Position numbers and translations under genes: made by a program
Notes under the pieces: generated by a model
Seen by the model: only the letters and a program-made list of their open reading frames with translations
Database searches by the model: none
What the model was told of the DNA's origin: nothing
Part shown: positions 19,945 through 32,221 of the stretch, one piece after another
How the letters are laid out: each line of letters opens with the position of its first letter
Numbering within the stretch: the stretch's first letter is position 1
Assembly: GCA_028583605.1 (NCBI GenBank)
Contig: CM053327.1
Coordinates: 42,236,059 to 42,300,058 of the forward strand
DNA: 64,000 bases
Source of the DNA: Dastarcus helophoroides
Lineage: Eukaryota; Arthropoda; Insecta; Coleoptera; Bothrideridae
Direction of reading: 5' to 3'

Positions 19945-22323
19945 TTTGAAAATCTTGTTGATATTTTAATTTTTTTTAACATAAAACTTTTATAAAATAT
20001 CGACTCTTTTTGCAAATATCAATTTTTTCAAAGCTTGCCTTTTTTTCAAAATGTAGTCCTTTTTAAAATTTACAACTGTTTATCAACATTTCTACTCATT
20101 TTCGAACGGCTTCACTTTTATTTTGAAAATTTTAAATGCTTATTAATATTTTAATATTTTTCAAAATCTTGACTAAAATTTTCAAATTTTTGCATCTTTT
20201 TTCTAAAATATTAACTTTTTTTAAAATTTTGGCTTTTAAAAATTGTGATATTTTTCTTAAATTCATCTATTTTTCAAAATTTTGGCCTTTTCGAGAATTT
20301 GAAACTTCAGAATTCTCCAAATTTAAATGTTCTTGTTTTTTTGCGTTCTCTGATCATTATTCAATGTTTGGCCTTTATGAAATTATAAGAAGTCTTTCCC
20401 AAAAACTCTTTACTATTTTTCTTCTGACATTTCTCAAAATTTCATTTTAAATTTTCTACTTTTTTTTTAACTTTTTCTCTTTTTTAAAAACACCGCTTTT
20501 AAAAATATCGACATTTTTTGAGAATGCATCCATTTTTTAAATTGTTTTATGTTTTCTGAATAATTTTGGAAATGTGATTTTATTAAAAATTTAAAAAAAT
20601 TAAAATTTAGACTTTTTTAAATTTCCCAACACTGTCAATTTGGATATTTTTTTAAATTTAGATAGTCTTTTAAATTCTGGACTTTTCAGACTTTTAAATA
20701 AAAATTTTGACTTTGAAATTTTAACTTTTATTAAATTTCGATATTTTTTCAAAATGTCGAATATTCTTTAAAAATCTTGTTCAAATTTTAATTTTTTTTA
20801 ACATAAAAACTTTTATAAAATATCGACTTATTTTGCAAATATCGATTTTTTCAAAGCTTGACATTTCTTAAAAATGTAGCCCTTTTTGAAATTTTCGACT
20901 GTTTATCAAAATTTCTATTTCTTTTCGAAAAGCTTCACTTTTTTTTTGAAAATTTTACATGCTTATTAATATTTCAACATTTTTCAAAATTTTGACTTCA
21001 AAATTTTTAAATTTTGCTTCATTTTTCCAAAATATCAACTTTTTTTTAATTTAAAATTTTGTTAAAGTTTTGGCTTTTAAAAATTTTAATGTTTTTCCAA
21101 AATTCATCTATTTTTCAAAATTTTGGCATTTTCGAAAATTTGAAACTTTTCAAAATACTTCAAATTTGAAATTTTCTTTTTTTTGAATTCTTTGATCATT
21201 ATTCAATGTTTAGACTTTATGAAATTACAAGAAGTGTTTCAAAACTTTATCTTTTCCAAAAACCCTTTTATGAAATATTTTGACATTTCTCAAAATTATA
21301 ATTTAAATTTTCTACTTTTTTTTTAACTTTTGCTCTTTTTTGAAAATATCGCTTTTAAAAATCTTGACATTTTTTGGGATGCGTCCATTTTTTTACATAT
21401 TTAAAATTTTTTGAATTATTTTAAAAATTTGGTTTTATTTTTTGAATTATTTTAAAAATTTGGTTTTATTATTGGATTTTTTTTTAAATTGCGCTGTTTT
21501 TGAATTTTAAGGAAAATTTTGATATTGTTTTTATTATTTCGCTCTTCTTTTTAAACTCGTTGATTATTTTTCAATATTTTAAATTTTTTAAAATTGCAAA
21601 TTTTTTGAAATCCATTTTTTTTTAATTCTGATTTTTTCGACAATTCAAAATTTTGGGTTGTTTCAACATTTTCGAATTAAAATATGGACAGTTATTTCAA
21701 AACTTTTGTTTTTTAAGCTCCGATTTTTTCTAAAAATTGTTCCATTTATTACTAAATTTTAAATTTTTATTTGGAGGTTTTGACTTTTTTAAATGTCCCC
21801 TTTTTTGGATTCTATGAGTATTTTTCACTATTTCAACGTTTTGAAATAGCACGGATTTACTTAAAACTTTCTACTTTTTTAAAAATTCTGATTCTCTTCT
21901 GTAAATTTTGTATTTTTAAGAAAATTTCGGCATTTCTCAAAATTTGATTTCAAAATTTCAATTTATTTTTTCAAATTTTTGTCTTATTTTAAAAATTTCG
22001 TTTTTTAATGATATTTACACTTTTTGGAAAATTTACCCATTTTTCAAAATGTTGAAGATTTTTCGAATATTTTAAATCATTTTAGAAATTTTATTTTTTC
22101 CATTTTAAGGTTTTTAAACATTGTGCTGTTTTTTAAGATTTTGAATTTCTGGGAAAATTTTGATTGTTTTTTTTAAATCTTATTTTATTTCAAAATTTAA
22201 CATTTTAACTTTTTAAAAAGTAGATTACAAATTTATTCAAAACTTTATTTTTTTGGAAATTTTAATTTTTTTTAGAACATTAACTTTTTTATAAAATTTT
22301 CAATTTTTTTCAAAATTTCTACT

Positions 22324-22530
22324 GACAAATGACCAATTAAATGTTCTGTAATTAAACAGTTAAACGTGCTTAAAATTGAAAATATGTACAACCGCAACCA
22401 TAGACTAGTTTCGGCCTTCCTTGGCCTCATCAGCATGGTACGGTGGTTGTATACACTTCCAATTTAAAGCCAGTAGTCAGTCGTATAAGTATCCAAGAGA
22501 GCAAACAGAACATTTAATTGGTCATTTGTC
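22324..22530. mobile_element. Small hairpin element, family B, with 26-bp perfect inverted repeats
   Basis: Bases 22324-22349 (GACAAATGACCAATTAAATG, then TTCTGT) are the exact reverse complement of 22505-22530. The 155-bp interior holds the family B hammerhead. Part of the interior (AAACGTGCT, then ATTGAAAATAT and TACAACC) resembles 25917-25952 and its copies in the 762-bp array. The plus frame of 80 codons at 22421-22663 starts inside and is incidental. Confidence 0.75.
22387..22451 (-). ncRNA. Hammerhead ribozyme, family B, intact
   Basis: Minus strand: outer stem I TACAACC, inner stem I CCATG, box CTGATGA, stem II GGCC with loop AAGGAA and GGCC, GAAA, CTAG, T (16.1), C (cleavage position), inner stem I TATGG (one G-T wobble), outer stem I GGTTGTA. 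Every invariant core base is present and the cleavage triplet is GTC, the most common one. Stem III is again a palindrome, ACTAGT. The flanking 26-bp inverted repeats extend stem I into a long hairpin. Confidence 0.88.
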
Positions 22531-23094
22531 AAACCTAGATGAAAGTAAAGTCAAGCCGAGGACGTTTGTATCTATGGATGTTGCGATGCAACCCGTGATA
22601 CAAGCTTTGCCTCATCTACGTGAACTTTGCAACATCTACGTGAACTTTGCAATTGCAGTCTAGTTTTCATTAGATTCTAATGAAATTAGATTTCAATTGC
22701 ATCGTAATAAACTTGTATATATTCGTATATACAAGGCTTATTATTTCAAAATTTCGACTGTTTTCAAATACTTTCGAGTTAATTTAAAATACTAACTTTT
22801 TTTAAACATTTCGACTTTTCTAAATATTTACAATTTTGCCTCATTTTTCAAAGAATCGAACTGAAAGTTTCAAAATTTCGACTAAATTTAAGATAACACT
22901 TTTTTAGAATTCTGATTTTTTTAAAATCTCAGTTTTGATTCGAATTTTCCACTTTTATTGAAAAATTTTAAAGGAGGGCATGAACAGATTTTTTTATACT
23001 TTAGGGGGCACACCATATAGATGAACACCTGTCATCAAATATGCTATATTTTTTATTGCTTATTTTGATAAATACTAAAATCAGGCGAAAATAT
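22531..23094. other. Right part of the hAT-like element
   Basis: Bases 22531-22740 are higher-complexity DNA following the family B hairpin, with a local duplication of CATCTACGTGAACTTTGCAA (22614 and 22634). Then comes T-rich satellite to about 22970 and a subterminal segment with GGGGGCACACCATATAGATG. No gene. Confidence 0.5.
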
Positions 23095-23115
23095 GTTGGC
23101 AACCCTACATGTAAC

Positions 23116-24640
23116 TGACATAATTTGAATTTGGTAATACAGCCAAGATATTAGGTAAATCTTATTAGAATTTATTTAAAGTTGCAAACTCAACATTTAT
23201 TATTATAACATGATGGTATTGTGGAAATTCCTTGAAAGGCAATCAATTGTTAGTGCTTGTCTACACTAGAAAAGCTTCTGTGTAAAATTTTAAATTACTA
23301 GAATAAACTGTTTTGGTGGCATTACTTTTGCATACTTATTTTAGAGTTGGGCGATTATGAAAGCTATAATTGAAATAATTCCTATTATGGCTATATAATT
23401 GACCATTCGATGATTGCAAATGAGAAACGAATGATGTTTCATATTTGACATATTCCATTCAATAACGCGACATCATACCTTCTACCAAACGACTGAGAGA
23501 GATTCGTTTTAATGCGATTATTTCGACTTCGACTAACAATGAGTGATATTCCATATTCCATATTCCACATTCCATATTTACCCGACATCATACTTTCTAC
23601 CAAACGACTGAGAGAGATTCATTTCAATGCGATTATTTCGACTTCGACTAACAATGAGAGATATTCCATATTCCACATTCCATATTTCAAAGTGTCCGAG
23701 AAGTGAGAAATCATTTAGCAACTCGATGCCACTGCGCACTTCTACTGAAAGCGATCATTCATTTCACACACAATAAGTGAAAAGGAATATGGAATATGAA
23801 ATATGAATTATCAAGGCTTCGACTTCGAATGAAATATGAGTGACTGATCATTCCCCCTGGAATTTCCAAAAATAACTCTTTAATGCTAGAGTATTTCAGA
23901 CTACACCCAGTGCTTTCATTGCCCATATTAATTTTGGTAGACATGTTTACCCCTTTTCCAAAAATCCCTCCTTGGACCAAGGATCTTGGTGTTCGTCCAC
24001 ATTTAGAATCGGCGCTCGGCGTGGAAATTTGGACGAGCTGTCGAGCAATAAGCGTTGTAAAAGTTGCATCGATTATATTTTGATTTATTTTTGATTAGTG
24101 CATATTATATTAAACACTAAAATACTAACAAAAGCGAGCTGGAAAAACAATTTGCAAATAATAAATAAATGATCACAATACCTCAACGCTATAAAAAACA
24201 GGAAACATATTAAATCAAAACATTTTATTTAGAGTGTATGCAAAAAAGACTGTTTGATCACAGAATGCCATGAACATATAAATGACCCCGGGAAATCATT
24301 TGAATTACAAAAGCCCATTTGACAGGGGTATAATTAATAATTGTTTAAGCCGTTTTGAATCAGCATAATATGTCGGATGAAACAGATAAATATAAAGCTG
24401 TTAAGCTGTTGTCATGTTACGCGGTTTAAATGAAAAATTGTAATTAATAAATCCGCGGCGTCGGCTAACGCACGAAACCGCTCTTAAGGGCTTTTTTAAT
24501 GAAAATTTCGCCGAATTCAACACTCTGGTGGCTGCTAACTGAAAGTCTCCCTAAATCAGTTTTATAAACGAAGCCAAATACTTTCATTTATACAACGTAG
24601 TATTACACATTTTGGCAATATATGCAATGCTTTTTTGAAT
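23116..24640. other. Mostly non-repetitive DNA with a 115-bp direct duplication
   Basis: CCAAACGACTGAGAGAGATTC occurs at 23485 and 23600, within a ~115-bp tandem duplication that also carries (ATTCC)n-like runs (TATTCCATATTCCA). Bases 24420-24540 are GC-richer (CCGCGGCGTCGGC) and look like single-copy DNA. No convincing coding frame. Confidence 0.5.
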
Positions 24641-24668
24641 GGTAGTGGTATCTGTCTGAAGATGATAG
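24640..24668 (+). mobile_element. Family C right arm, 5' part, cut by a solo LTR
   Basis: GTATCTGTCTGAAGATGATAG is the start of the hammerhead-like core. It continues at 25145 with CTTGACTATAGCAACC after the LTR. The insertion point lies inside stem II. Confidence 0.75.
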
Positions 24669-25144
24669 TGTAACGAAATGTAAATCCGACTGAAAGAGCA
24701 TTTGATTCATTTGAGGTACGGAAGAACTGAGAAGTCAAGTGTGGCTCGACATGCTTTTGAATTAGATCATAGGATAGATAATAATGTAACGAAATGTAAT
24801 TTATAGAATTTAGTACGTAGGAAAAGTTTCTAGAAAGATCTGATATGGGGAAAGCGGCCGCGATAACGAAACATACGGCAGATAAGCGTTCCAGAAATTT
24901 CGACAAACGATAAGCCTTATCTGCGGGATTTTTCTAGAACCTGGGAGCCAAAACTATATAAGGCGGTCGCCTTTCCCTCGAATGAGTTAGTTAGAGTCAA
25001 TCAGTGTAATTAGTGAGTTAGTAGTTAAAAGTAAATCAGTGAGTTCATTATCCAGTTGTAGTGATCCGAGTTTAGTTTGGTAATAAAGTGGGTATTATTC
25101 AATTCACGTGTTAATAATCAATTCGAACCGATAAGCCCGTAACA
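24669..25144 (+). mobile_element. Solo LTR, 476 bp
   Basis: Starts TGTAACGAAATG, ends CCCGTAACA, and is flanked by the 4-bp duplication ATAG (24665-24668, 25145-25148). It contains GCGGCCGC, ATACGGCAGATAAGCG, a TATA box (CTATATAAGGCGG) and a GAGTTAG-repeat region. Closest relative in the window is 37867-38334. A 4-5-bp duplication and TG...CA ends fit an LTR retrotransposon (Gypsy or BEL/Pao type). No internal region remains. The start of the LTR is partly repeated inside it near 24784 (TGTAACGAAATGTAA). Confidence 0.85.
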
Positions 25145-25245
25145 ATAGCTTGACTATAGCAACCTTTGTCGTGTTTTTTAATTTTTCTTGGCTTCAGGGG
25201 ACAAGATTTGTATTTCAGTTTTTGAACATAACTAAGGACCACCAA
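25145..25245 (+). mobile_element. Family C right arm, 3' part
   Basis: AGCAACCTTTGTCGTG through CAGGGGACAAGATTTG and ACTAAGGACCACC complete the arm interrupted by the solo LTR. The GAAACGCG box is deleted, so this copy was already dead or was damaged later. Confidence 0.75.
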
Positions 25246-25354
25246 AACTGCCACATTTTTATCAATTTATTTACTACTTAAAAATGAGATTGTTTCTCGA
25301 GTGTTTTAATTATTATCAGCACACTAGCTGCATGAGACAAATAGACAGATAAGC

Positions 25355-28110
25355 TGCAACTGAGTGAAGCTGAAAGTTGAAAATTATTCTTTCCAAAAAA
25401 ATACTAAGTTTCAATGGCCTTGTTTCTGAGGAACGCTGAGGAATGATAGAAATAAGTGAAAGTTTTTCAAAAGGGATTTTACGTCTTACGTCAAACGTTC
25501 AGTCTTACATTGAGGAAATTTTTGTGTTCGTATATTTGGCTCATGAAAGCAACGACCCATTTCTCCTGTTATTTCTCCTGCAGCACCTAAATCAAAAAGA
25601 TGTCTTAAAGATATCATTTTAGCGATATCTTTAAGAGACACGGAAATGTTAACATTTAGATAACTTTTTTTGGTCCTCAGATTACTGACATCTAACAGAT
25701 ATCCATAAGATGATGTTGATAGATGTCTTTAGGATGAGAAATCTTTATGTTAACATAATGTTAACTTTCCGACAATATTTTCTGATGACTTTAAAACATG
25801 ATAACTCGAAGATTTCTTTAAGAGAATTTATTGTTGAGCGGGTTTCTTCAGCATTAGAACATGGAACTCTAAACACAACAGCTCTTATGTTAATTCATGT
25901 TGCCTAGTTAAACGATCAAACGTGCTAAAAGTTGAAAATATTTACAACCACCCAGTTTGGCAACATTGCGCAAAAAGCACGCGCTTTTCTTTAACAGAAA
26001 TATCGAACCACATTTTACTACTGAGTTGTACATGTCTTAGTCTTAATAATATTCATTGTTATAGTCAAAGAGAAGTTAGAGATAAATATTTTATGAGTAT
26101 AACTAAGTGAAACTGAAAGTTAAAAATTGTTCTTACTGGAAAAAATACTCAATTTCAATGGCCTCGTTTCTGAGGGACGCTGAGGAATGACAGCTGATGA
26201 GGAATGATAGAAATAGGTGAAAGTTTTTCAAAAAGGATCTTACGTCTTACGTCAAACGTTCAGTCTTACATTGAGGAAATTTTTGTGTTCGTATACTTGG
26301 CTCATGAAAGCAGCGACCCATTTCTTCTGTTATTTCTCCTACAGCACCTAAATCAAAAAGATATCTTAAAGATATCATTTTAGCGATATCTTTAAGAGAC
26401 ACAGAAATGTTAACATTTAGATAACTTTTTTTAGTCGTCAGATTACTCACATTTAACAAATATCTATAAGATGATGTTGATAGATGCCCTTAGGATGAGA
26501 AATCTTTATGTTAACATAATGTTAACTTTTCGACAATATTTTCTGATGACTTTAAAACATGATAACTCGAAGACCTCTTTAAGAGAGTTTATTGTTGAGC
26601 GGGTTTGTTCAGCATTAGAACATGGAGCTCTAAACACAACAGCTCTTATGTTAATTCGTGTTGCCTAGTTAAACGATCAAACGTGCTAAAAGTTGAAAAT
26701 ATTTACAACCACCCAGTTTGGCAACATTGCGAAAAAAGCACGCGCTTTTCTTTAACAAAAATATCAAACCACATTTTACTACTGAGTTGTACATGTCTTA
26801 GTCTTAATAATATTCATTGTTATAGTCAAAGTGAAGTTAGAGATAAGAATTTTATGAGTATAACAAAGTGAAACTGAAAGTTAAAAATTGTTCTTACTGG
26901 AAAATATACTAAATTTCAATGGCCTCGTTTCTGAGGGACGCTGAGGAATGATAGAAGATGAGGAATGATAGAAATAAGTGAAAGTTTTTCAAAAAGGATT
27001 TTACGTCTTACGTCAAACGTCCTAGTCTTACATTGATGAAAATTTTTGTGTTCGTATATTTGGCTCATGAAAGCAACGACCCATTTCTCCTGTTATTTCT
27101 CGTACAGCACCTAAATCAAAAAGATATCTTAAGGATATCATTTTAGCGATATCTTTAAGAGACACAGAAATGTTAACATTTAGATAACTTTTTTTAGTCG
27201 TCAGATTACTAACATCTAACAGATATCTGTAAGATGATGTTGATAGATGTCTTTAGGATGAGAAATCTTTATGTTAACATAATGTTAACTTTCCAACAAT
27301 ATTTTCTGATGACTTTAAAACATGATAACTCAAAGATTTCTTTAAGAGAGTTTATTGTTGAGCGGGTTTCTTCAGCATTAGAACATGGAACTCTAAACAC
27401 AACAGCTCTTATGTTAATTTGTGTTACCTAGTTAAACGATCAAACGTGCTAAAAGTTGAAAATATTTACAACCACCCAGTTTGGCAACATTGTGAAAAAA
27501 GCACGCGCTTTTCTTTAACAGAGATATCAAACCACATTTTACTACTGAGTTGAATATGTCTTAGTCTTGATAATATTCATTGTTATAGTCAAAGTGAAGT
27601 TAGAGATAAATATTTTATGAGTATAACCAAGTGAAACTGAAAGTTAAAAATTGTTCTTACTGGAAAAAATACTAAATTTCAATGGCCTCGTTTCTGAGGG
27701 ACGCTGAGGAATGATAGATGATGAGGAATGATAGAAATAAGTGAAAGTTTTTCAAAAAGCATTTTACGTCTTACGTCAAACGTCCAGTCTTACATTGATG
27801 AAAATTTTTGTGTTCGTATATTTGGCTCATGAAAGCAACGACCCATTTCTCCTGGTATTTCTCGTACAGCACCTAAATCAAAAAGATATCTTAAAGATAT
27901 CATTTTAGCGATATCTTTAAGAGACACAGAAATGTTAACATTTAGATAACTTTTTTTAGTCGTCAGATTACTGACATCTGACAGATATCTATAAGATGAT
28001 GATGACAGATGTCTTTAGGATGAGAAATCCTTATGTTAACATAATGTTAACTTTCTGACAATATTTCCCGATGTTAGACTCTAAAAAATGATGACTCTAA
28101 GAGCTCTTTA
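25355..28110. repeat. 762-bp tandem array, about 3.6 copies
   Basis: GTGAAACTGAAAGTTA recurs at 26107, 26869 and 27631 (762 bp each), with a first diverged copy from about 25364. Each unit contains two palindromic clusters: AGATATCTTAAAGATATC followed by GCGATATCTTTAAGA, and TTAACATAATGTTAAC. Frames of 62-88 codons repeat with the unit and are not genes. A segment of the unit appears inverted at 36190-36440. Confidence 0.88.
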
Positions 28111-28560
28111 AGAGACTTATTGTACTAAAGATTACGAGAATATTTCTTAATACTTATTAAAATCACCTTACAACTGTGCACGAAATTTAAGGAACCTGGT
28201 CCATTTCAGTAATAAGTGGATACAGCGTTACTTGACATTAGTGCAGGAGAAAGATATTGCAAATAAAACTCTACCCCTCACTTCAACCGCAATAATTATT
28301 GCCGCAGTTACCCTTATCACTCCACTTGAAAATAATTCCTTGTATGCTAATTGCTAAAGTTCACCGTTTTAAATCAGAAGCGGTTGTTTAACCACTCAGA
28401 ATTATGCTACTTTTTATATTATCTCCATGAGAGTAAACCTATTACGGTAAAATTTTAAAACGACCACGTTTTCTCCAAGTTATCAACGCCATTACATCTA
28501 CGAATGCGTTAGAGCAAGGGATCTGCCTCTCTTTTCAGTAAAACTGATGACACCGAACTT
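28111..28560. other. Non-repetitive DNA
   Basis: Higher complexity than its neighbours, no copy elsewhere in the window, no open frame of note. Probably single-copy non-coding DNA between arrays. Confidence 0.45.
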
Positions 28561-31500
28561 TCCTTATCTCGAGCATAAATGGGATTTGTTGCCTGTTTAA
28601 AAATTAAAACGTTAACTTTTAAAAAAATCGTCCTAAATACTCCTGGAGCGAATGCCGCTACAGAGCAGTGGCGGCTCGTAGCCAAAACTAATGGGGGTGC
28701 TGCGACAATATTTAACGTTTCAAAATTTTTAAGATTTCGACTGAAAATTTCGACATTTTCAAAACGTTACTTTCCAAAAACTTTAGATTTCCTGACAATG
28801 TAAACTTTTAATAATGTCGCGTTTTTGGAAAGGATGGATTTTTTCCAAATTTCGACTGTATTGCAAAATTTAATTTTTACCGTTTGAAAATTCCTACTTT
28901 TTCTGAAAATGTTAATTTTTTCAAATCTGCACTTTTGATTTCTTAAATTATCGACTTTTTTCAAAATTTCACCTTTGTCTTATGGAAAATTATAATTTTT
29001 TTGTTGAAAATTTCGATTCTTAATGATTTCGACTGAATGCCAAATATTTTTCAAAATTTCGACTTTTTTTGCAAAGTTTCGATCATTTTTTTGATTTTTA
29101 TTGTTGGAGATTCTTGATTTTGGAAATTGCTTCAAAATTTCGATTTTTTTGAAAATTTCAGAATTTTATGAAATGTTTGACATTTTTTCAAGTAATTTTT
29201 TTGACCCAGCATTTCAACTTTTTAAAAAAATGTTCCTCTTTGATTCAAAATTTTAACTACCAAAAATTTAAACTTTTTCCAAAATTTTAACTTCTCAATA
29301 TTTCGATCTTTGAAAACCTCGATCTATCTGATAATTTTCGCTTGTTTTCAATATTATGGTTTCGAAAATTTAAACTTTTTTAAAATTTCGAATTATTTCG
29401 TAAATTGGATAAAAATTCTCAAATCTTTTGCAAATTTTGAAATTTATTTTAATTGCGACTATATATTTCGACCTTTTCTATTTGCAAATTTCTTCTTTTC
29501 GAAAATGTTGACTTCTTTTGGACATTAGAAAGATTTTGAAAATGTTTACCTTGTCAACAAATTTTGACTTTGTTTATTGAAAATTTTAACCTGCACTTTT
29601 TTGAAATTTTCGACTATTTATTTTAATTCCCACTTTTTTGAAAATTCCGGCCTTTTTCAAATGTTCAAATTTTTCAAAATCTTAGTCATTTTCCAAAATT
29701 TAAAATTTGTGGGAAACTTAAAAATGTTAACTATTTTTTTAAATTCAACTATTTTTAAAATTTTGACATTTTTTGCAAACTGTCGATCCTTTATTTGAAA
29801 ATTGTGATTTTTTTTTAAGCCGGACATTTCTTAAAATCTTTTATTGAAATTTTCAACTAATATTTCGTAAAATTTCGACTCCATTTCAAACTTTTTTCGG
29901 AATTTTTTTTTCAAAATTTCGACTCCTTGAAAACTTGACTTTTTTTTGAAAAGTTTGAACTTTTTTAACTGTTTTTCTTTTTAAAGTTACATTTTTTGAG
30001 AGAAATTTCGAAATAACACTCGAATTAAAAACAATTAATAACAAACATTTCTATTTTTAAAATTGATCAAAGCTTTGAAACAAATTTTCAAAAAAAACTT
30101 ACATTTTATGTACAAACAAATTGCCAGCATTTAAATTTTAATCACAAAAAATTGGTTCAAGCTGGAATATTTGATTTTTGAAATTTCGCTGGAACTTCAA
30201 AATTACTAGAAAAAAATTAAATTAGAACAGTAGATTGTTAATGAATTTTTTCAACATTTTTTTTGAAAAGTTTCAACTTTTTCAAAAATGTTATTTATAC
30301 ATTTTTTAAACATTTCCAATTAAATCTTCGACTAAAAAGAAAATATTCTTTTGAAGCTTTAACTATTGAAAATTTCGACTTTTTTCAAAATTTTCAACTT
30401 TTTTGATAATTACGAATTATTTGATAATTTTGAGTTATCTCCAATATTTATAAAATTCAGCTATTTTGAAAATTTAATTAAAAACTCTGCAATTTATTTT
30501 AAATGTCGATATTTTTCCAAAAATTCGTCTTTTATTCACATTCCCAAAATTATTGAAAATCATTTTAAAAATTGAAATTTGGGTTTTAAAAACTTCGACT
30601 TTTCTGATAATTTCAGCCTTACTTTTGTGGTAATGTTTTTCTTTGTAAATTTACCTTTTTTGAGACAAATTTCGAAATAACACTCGAAATAAAAAAATTA
30701 ATAACAAAAGTTTCTATTTTTAAAATTGATCAAAGCTTTGAAACAAATTTCCAAAAAAAAACTTGCCTTTTATGTGCAAATAAATTACCAAAATTTGAAT
30801 TTTAATCACAAAAAATTGGCTTAGAGTTGGAATATTTGATTTTTGAAATTTCTCTGGAACTACAAAGTTACTAGAAAAAATAATAAATTAGAACAGTAAA
30901 TTGTTAATGAATTTTTTCAACACTTTAATTAATTTTAATTTCGAAATTTTGAGACACTTCTAGAAATGTACTCTTTTTCTCAAAAATTTCATTAATTTCC
31001 ACTTTAAAAGTCGAAATTATGAGAATATTTTTGACAATTAATTTATTACGAAATTTTAATATTTTAAAGTTCATTTTATTTTGTAATTTTGATAAGAATC
31101 TGAAAATTATTACGTATAAGTTTAGGGAAAATAAACTTCAAATCTGTATAAAAATAAGAAAACTTTGAGAAAAATATTGAAATTTCAAGAAAAATAAACC
31201 TTGTAAATTTCAACCTTTTTTCATAATTTGATATTTCTCCAAAAAATTACTACTACTGTAGGACCAAAGGAAATTTTGAATCGAAATTTCCGATTTTTAT
31301 AGAAAGGTTAAATTTATTCTTGAAATTCTCAAGTTCGAATTTAAAATTCAAATTTCGGTAAAAAAAAAGATCGAAATTTAAAAATTAAACTCAAAATTTC
31401 AAGCGAAAACAGATCATATTTCTAGAAAAAGTTGAAATTTCTTATTAGTAAATAACCTTTTTCAAAAAAAAAAAATAACATTTTCGGAATTAAAGAAAGA

Positions 31501-31850
31501 AAAAATTTTTTTGAAATAAATTAATTGTCAAAAATATTTTTATAATTTCGACTTTTAAAATGGGAATTACTGAAATTTTTGAGAAAAAGCGTCAACATTT
31601 CTAGAAGATTCTCAAAATTTTAAAATTAAAATTAATCATAATTTCGAAAAAACGAATTTTGGGAAAAGGTTGGAAAGTTTAGTAAATCGTGTTTAAAATG
31701 AAATCGTAAGCTTTCGAATATTCTCAAAAAATGTTGAAAATTGGAAAAAAATATATTTTTAAAGGTGGAGTTTTCTGAAAAAATGTGTAATTTTCAGAAA
31801 AAGTTCGAGTAAAATTTTCACTGTAAGTGGAGATTTCCAGAAGCATAACA
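28561..31850. repeat. AT-rich low-complexity block with a 663-bp direct repeat
   Basis: Dominated by T runs separated by AAAATTTCGAC-like words. ATTTCGAAATAACACTCGAA occurs at 30004 and 30667 with matching flanks (AATTGATCAAAGCTTTGAAA), so a ~663-bp unit is duplicated. Plus-strand frames (for example 29310-29798) encode Phe/Leu/Lys/Asn-rich strings typical of this composition, with no motif. Confidence 0.65.
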
Positions 31851-32221
31851 CATCCCTATTTAAAGTACGAGTCATAATTTCCAGGATTTTGAAAAACATA
31901 AAATTTTCGGAAATGAAATCAAAAAAAATTCAGAATAAACCAAATATTAAAAAAATGAAAGGTCAATTTTGAGAGAAACAAGTTAAATAAAGTCGTAATT
32001 TCGAAAGCAACGAATTTTGAGAAAAAACCCTATTTTGGGAAAGGATTTTTTAGAAAACCAAAGTTGAATTAAAACCTAACCTTTCGGAAGAACTCGAAAA
32101 ATGCTGAAAATTCTAAAAAAGCCAAATATTTCCAAAGGTCAAATATTGTGAAAAAAATTGCAATTTCCAAAAACACTTTTCTTGAAATTTTTATTTTTTG
32201 ATTCTGTTTGATTTTTTTTTT

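Larger units (their letters stand above)
15870..21600. repeat. ~830-bp AT-rich tandem units inside the hAT-like element
   Basis: The landmark TAACATAAAACTTTTATAAA recurs at about 16130, 16851 (split by a family A insertion and resuming at 18037), 18872, 19977 and 20799. After removing the insertions the spacing is about 720-850 bp. Each unit is made of T-rich runs with CAAAATTTCGAC-type words and a segment with CATTATTCAATGTTTGG. Frames across it encode Phe/Leu/Lys-rich strings and are not genes. Confidence 0.75.
15520..23107. mobile_element. 7.6-kb hAT-like element without transposase
   Basis: The left end is TAGGGTTGCCAAC (15520-15532) and the right end is its exact reverse complement (23095-23107). 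Both are flanked by the 8-bp direct repeat CATGTAAC (15512-15519 and 23108-23115). An 8-bp target duplication with TAGGG-type ends is the hAT superfamily signature. The interior is AT-rich satellite plus two family A insertions and a family B hammerhead; no transposase frame is visible. It is therefore a very large non-autonomous element or one enlarged by internal satellite growth. Confidence 0.85.

Noticed and set aside
16469..20450. Several 60-104-codon frames in the hAT-like element
   Set aside because: They are Phe/Leu/Lys-rich strings produced by T-rich satellite DNA and recur with the repeat unit.
26190..26225. CTGATGA followed by GAAAT in the 762-bp array
   Set aside because: The intervening GGAATGATA cannot form a stem, and the other units read differently at this point.
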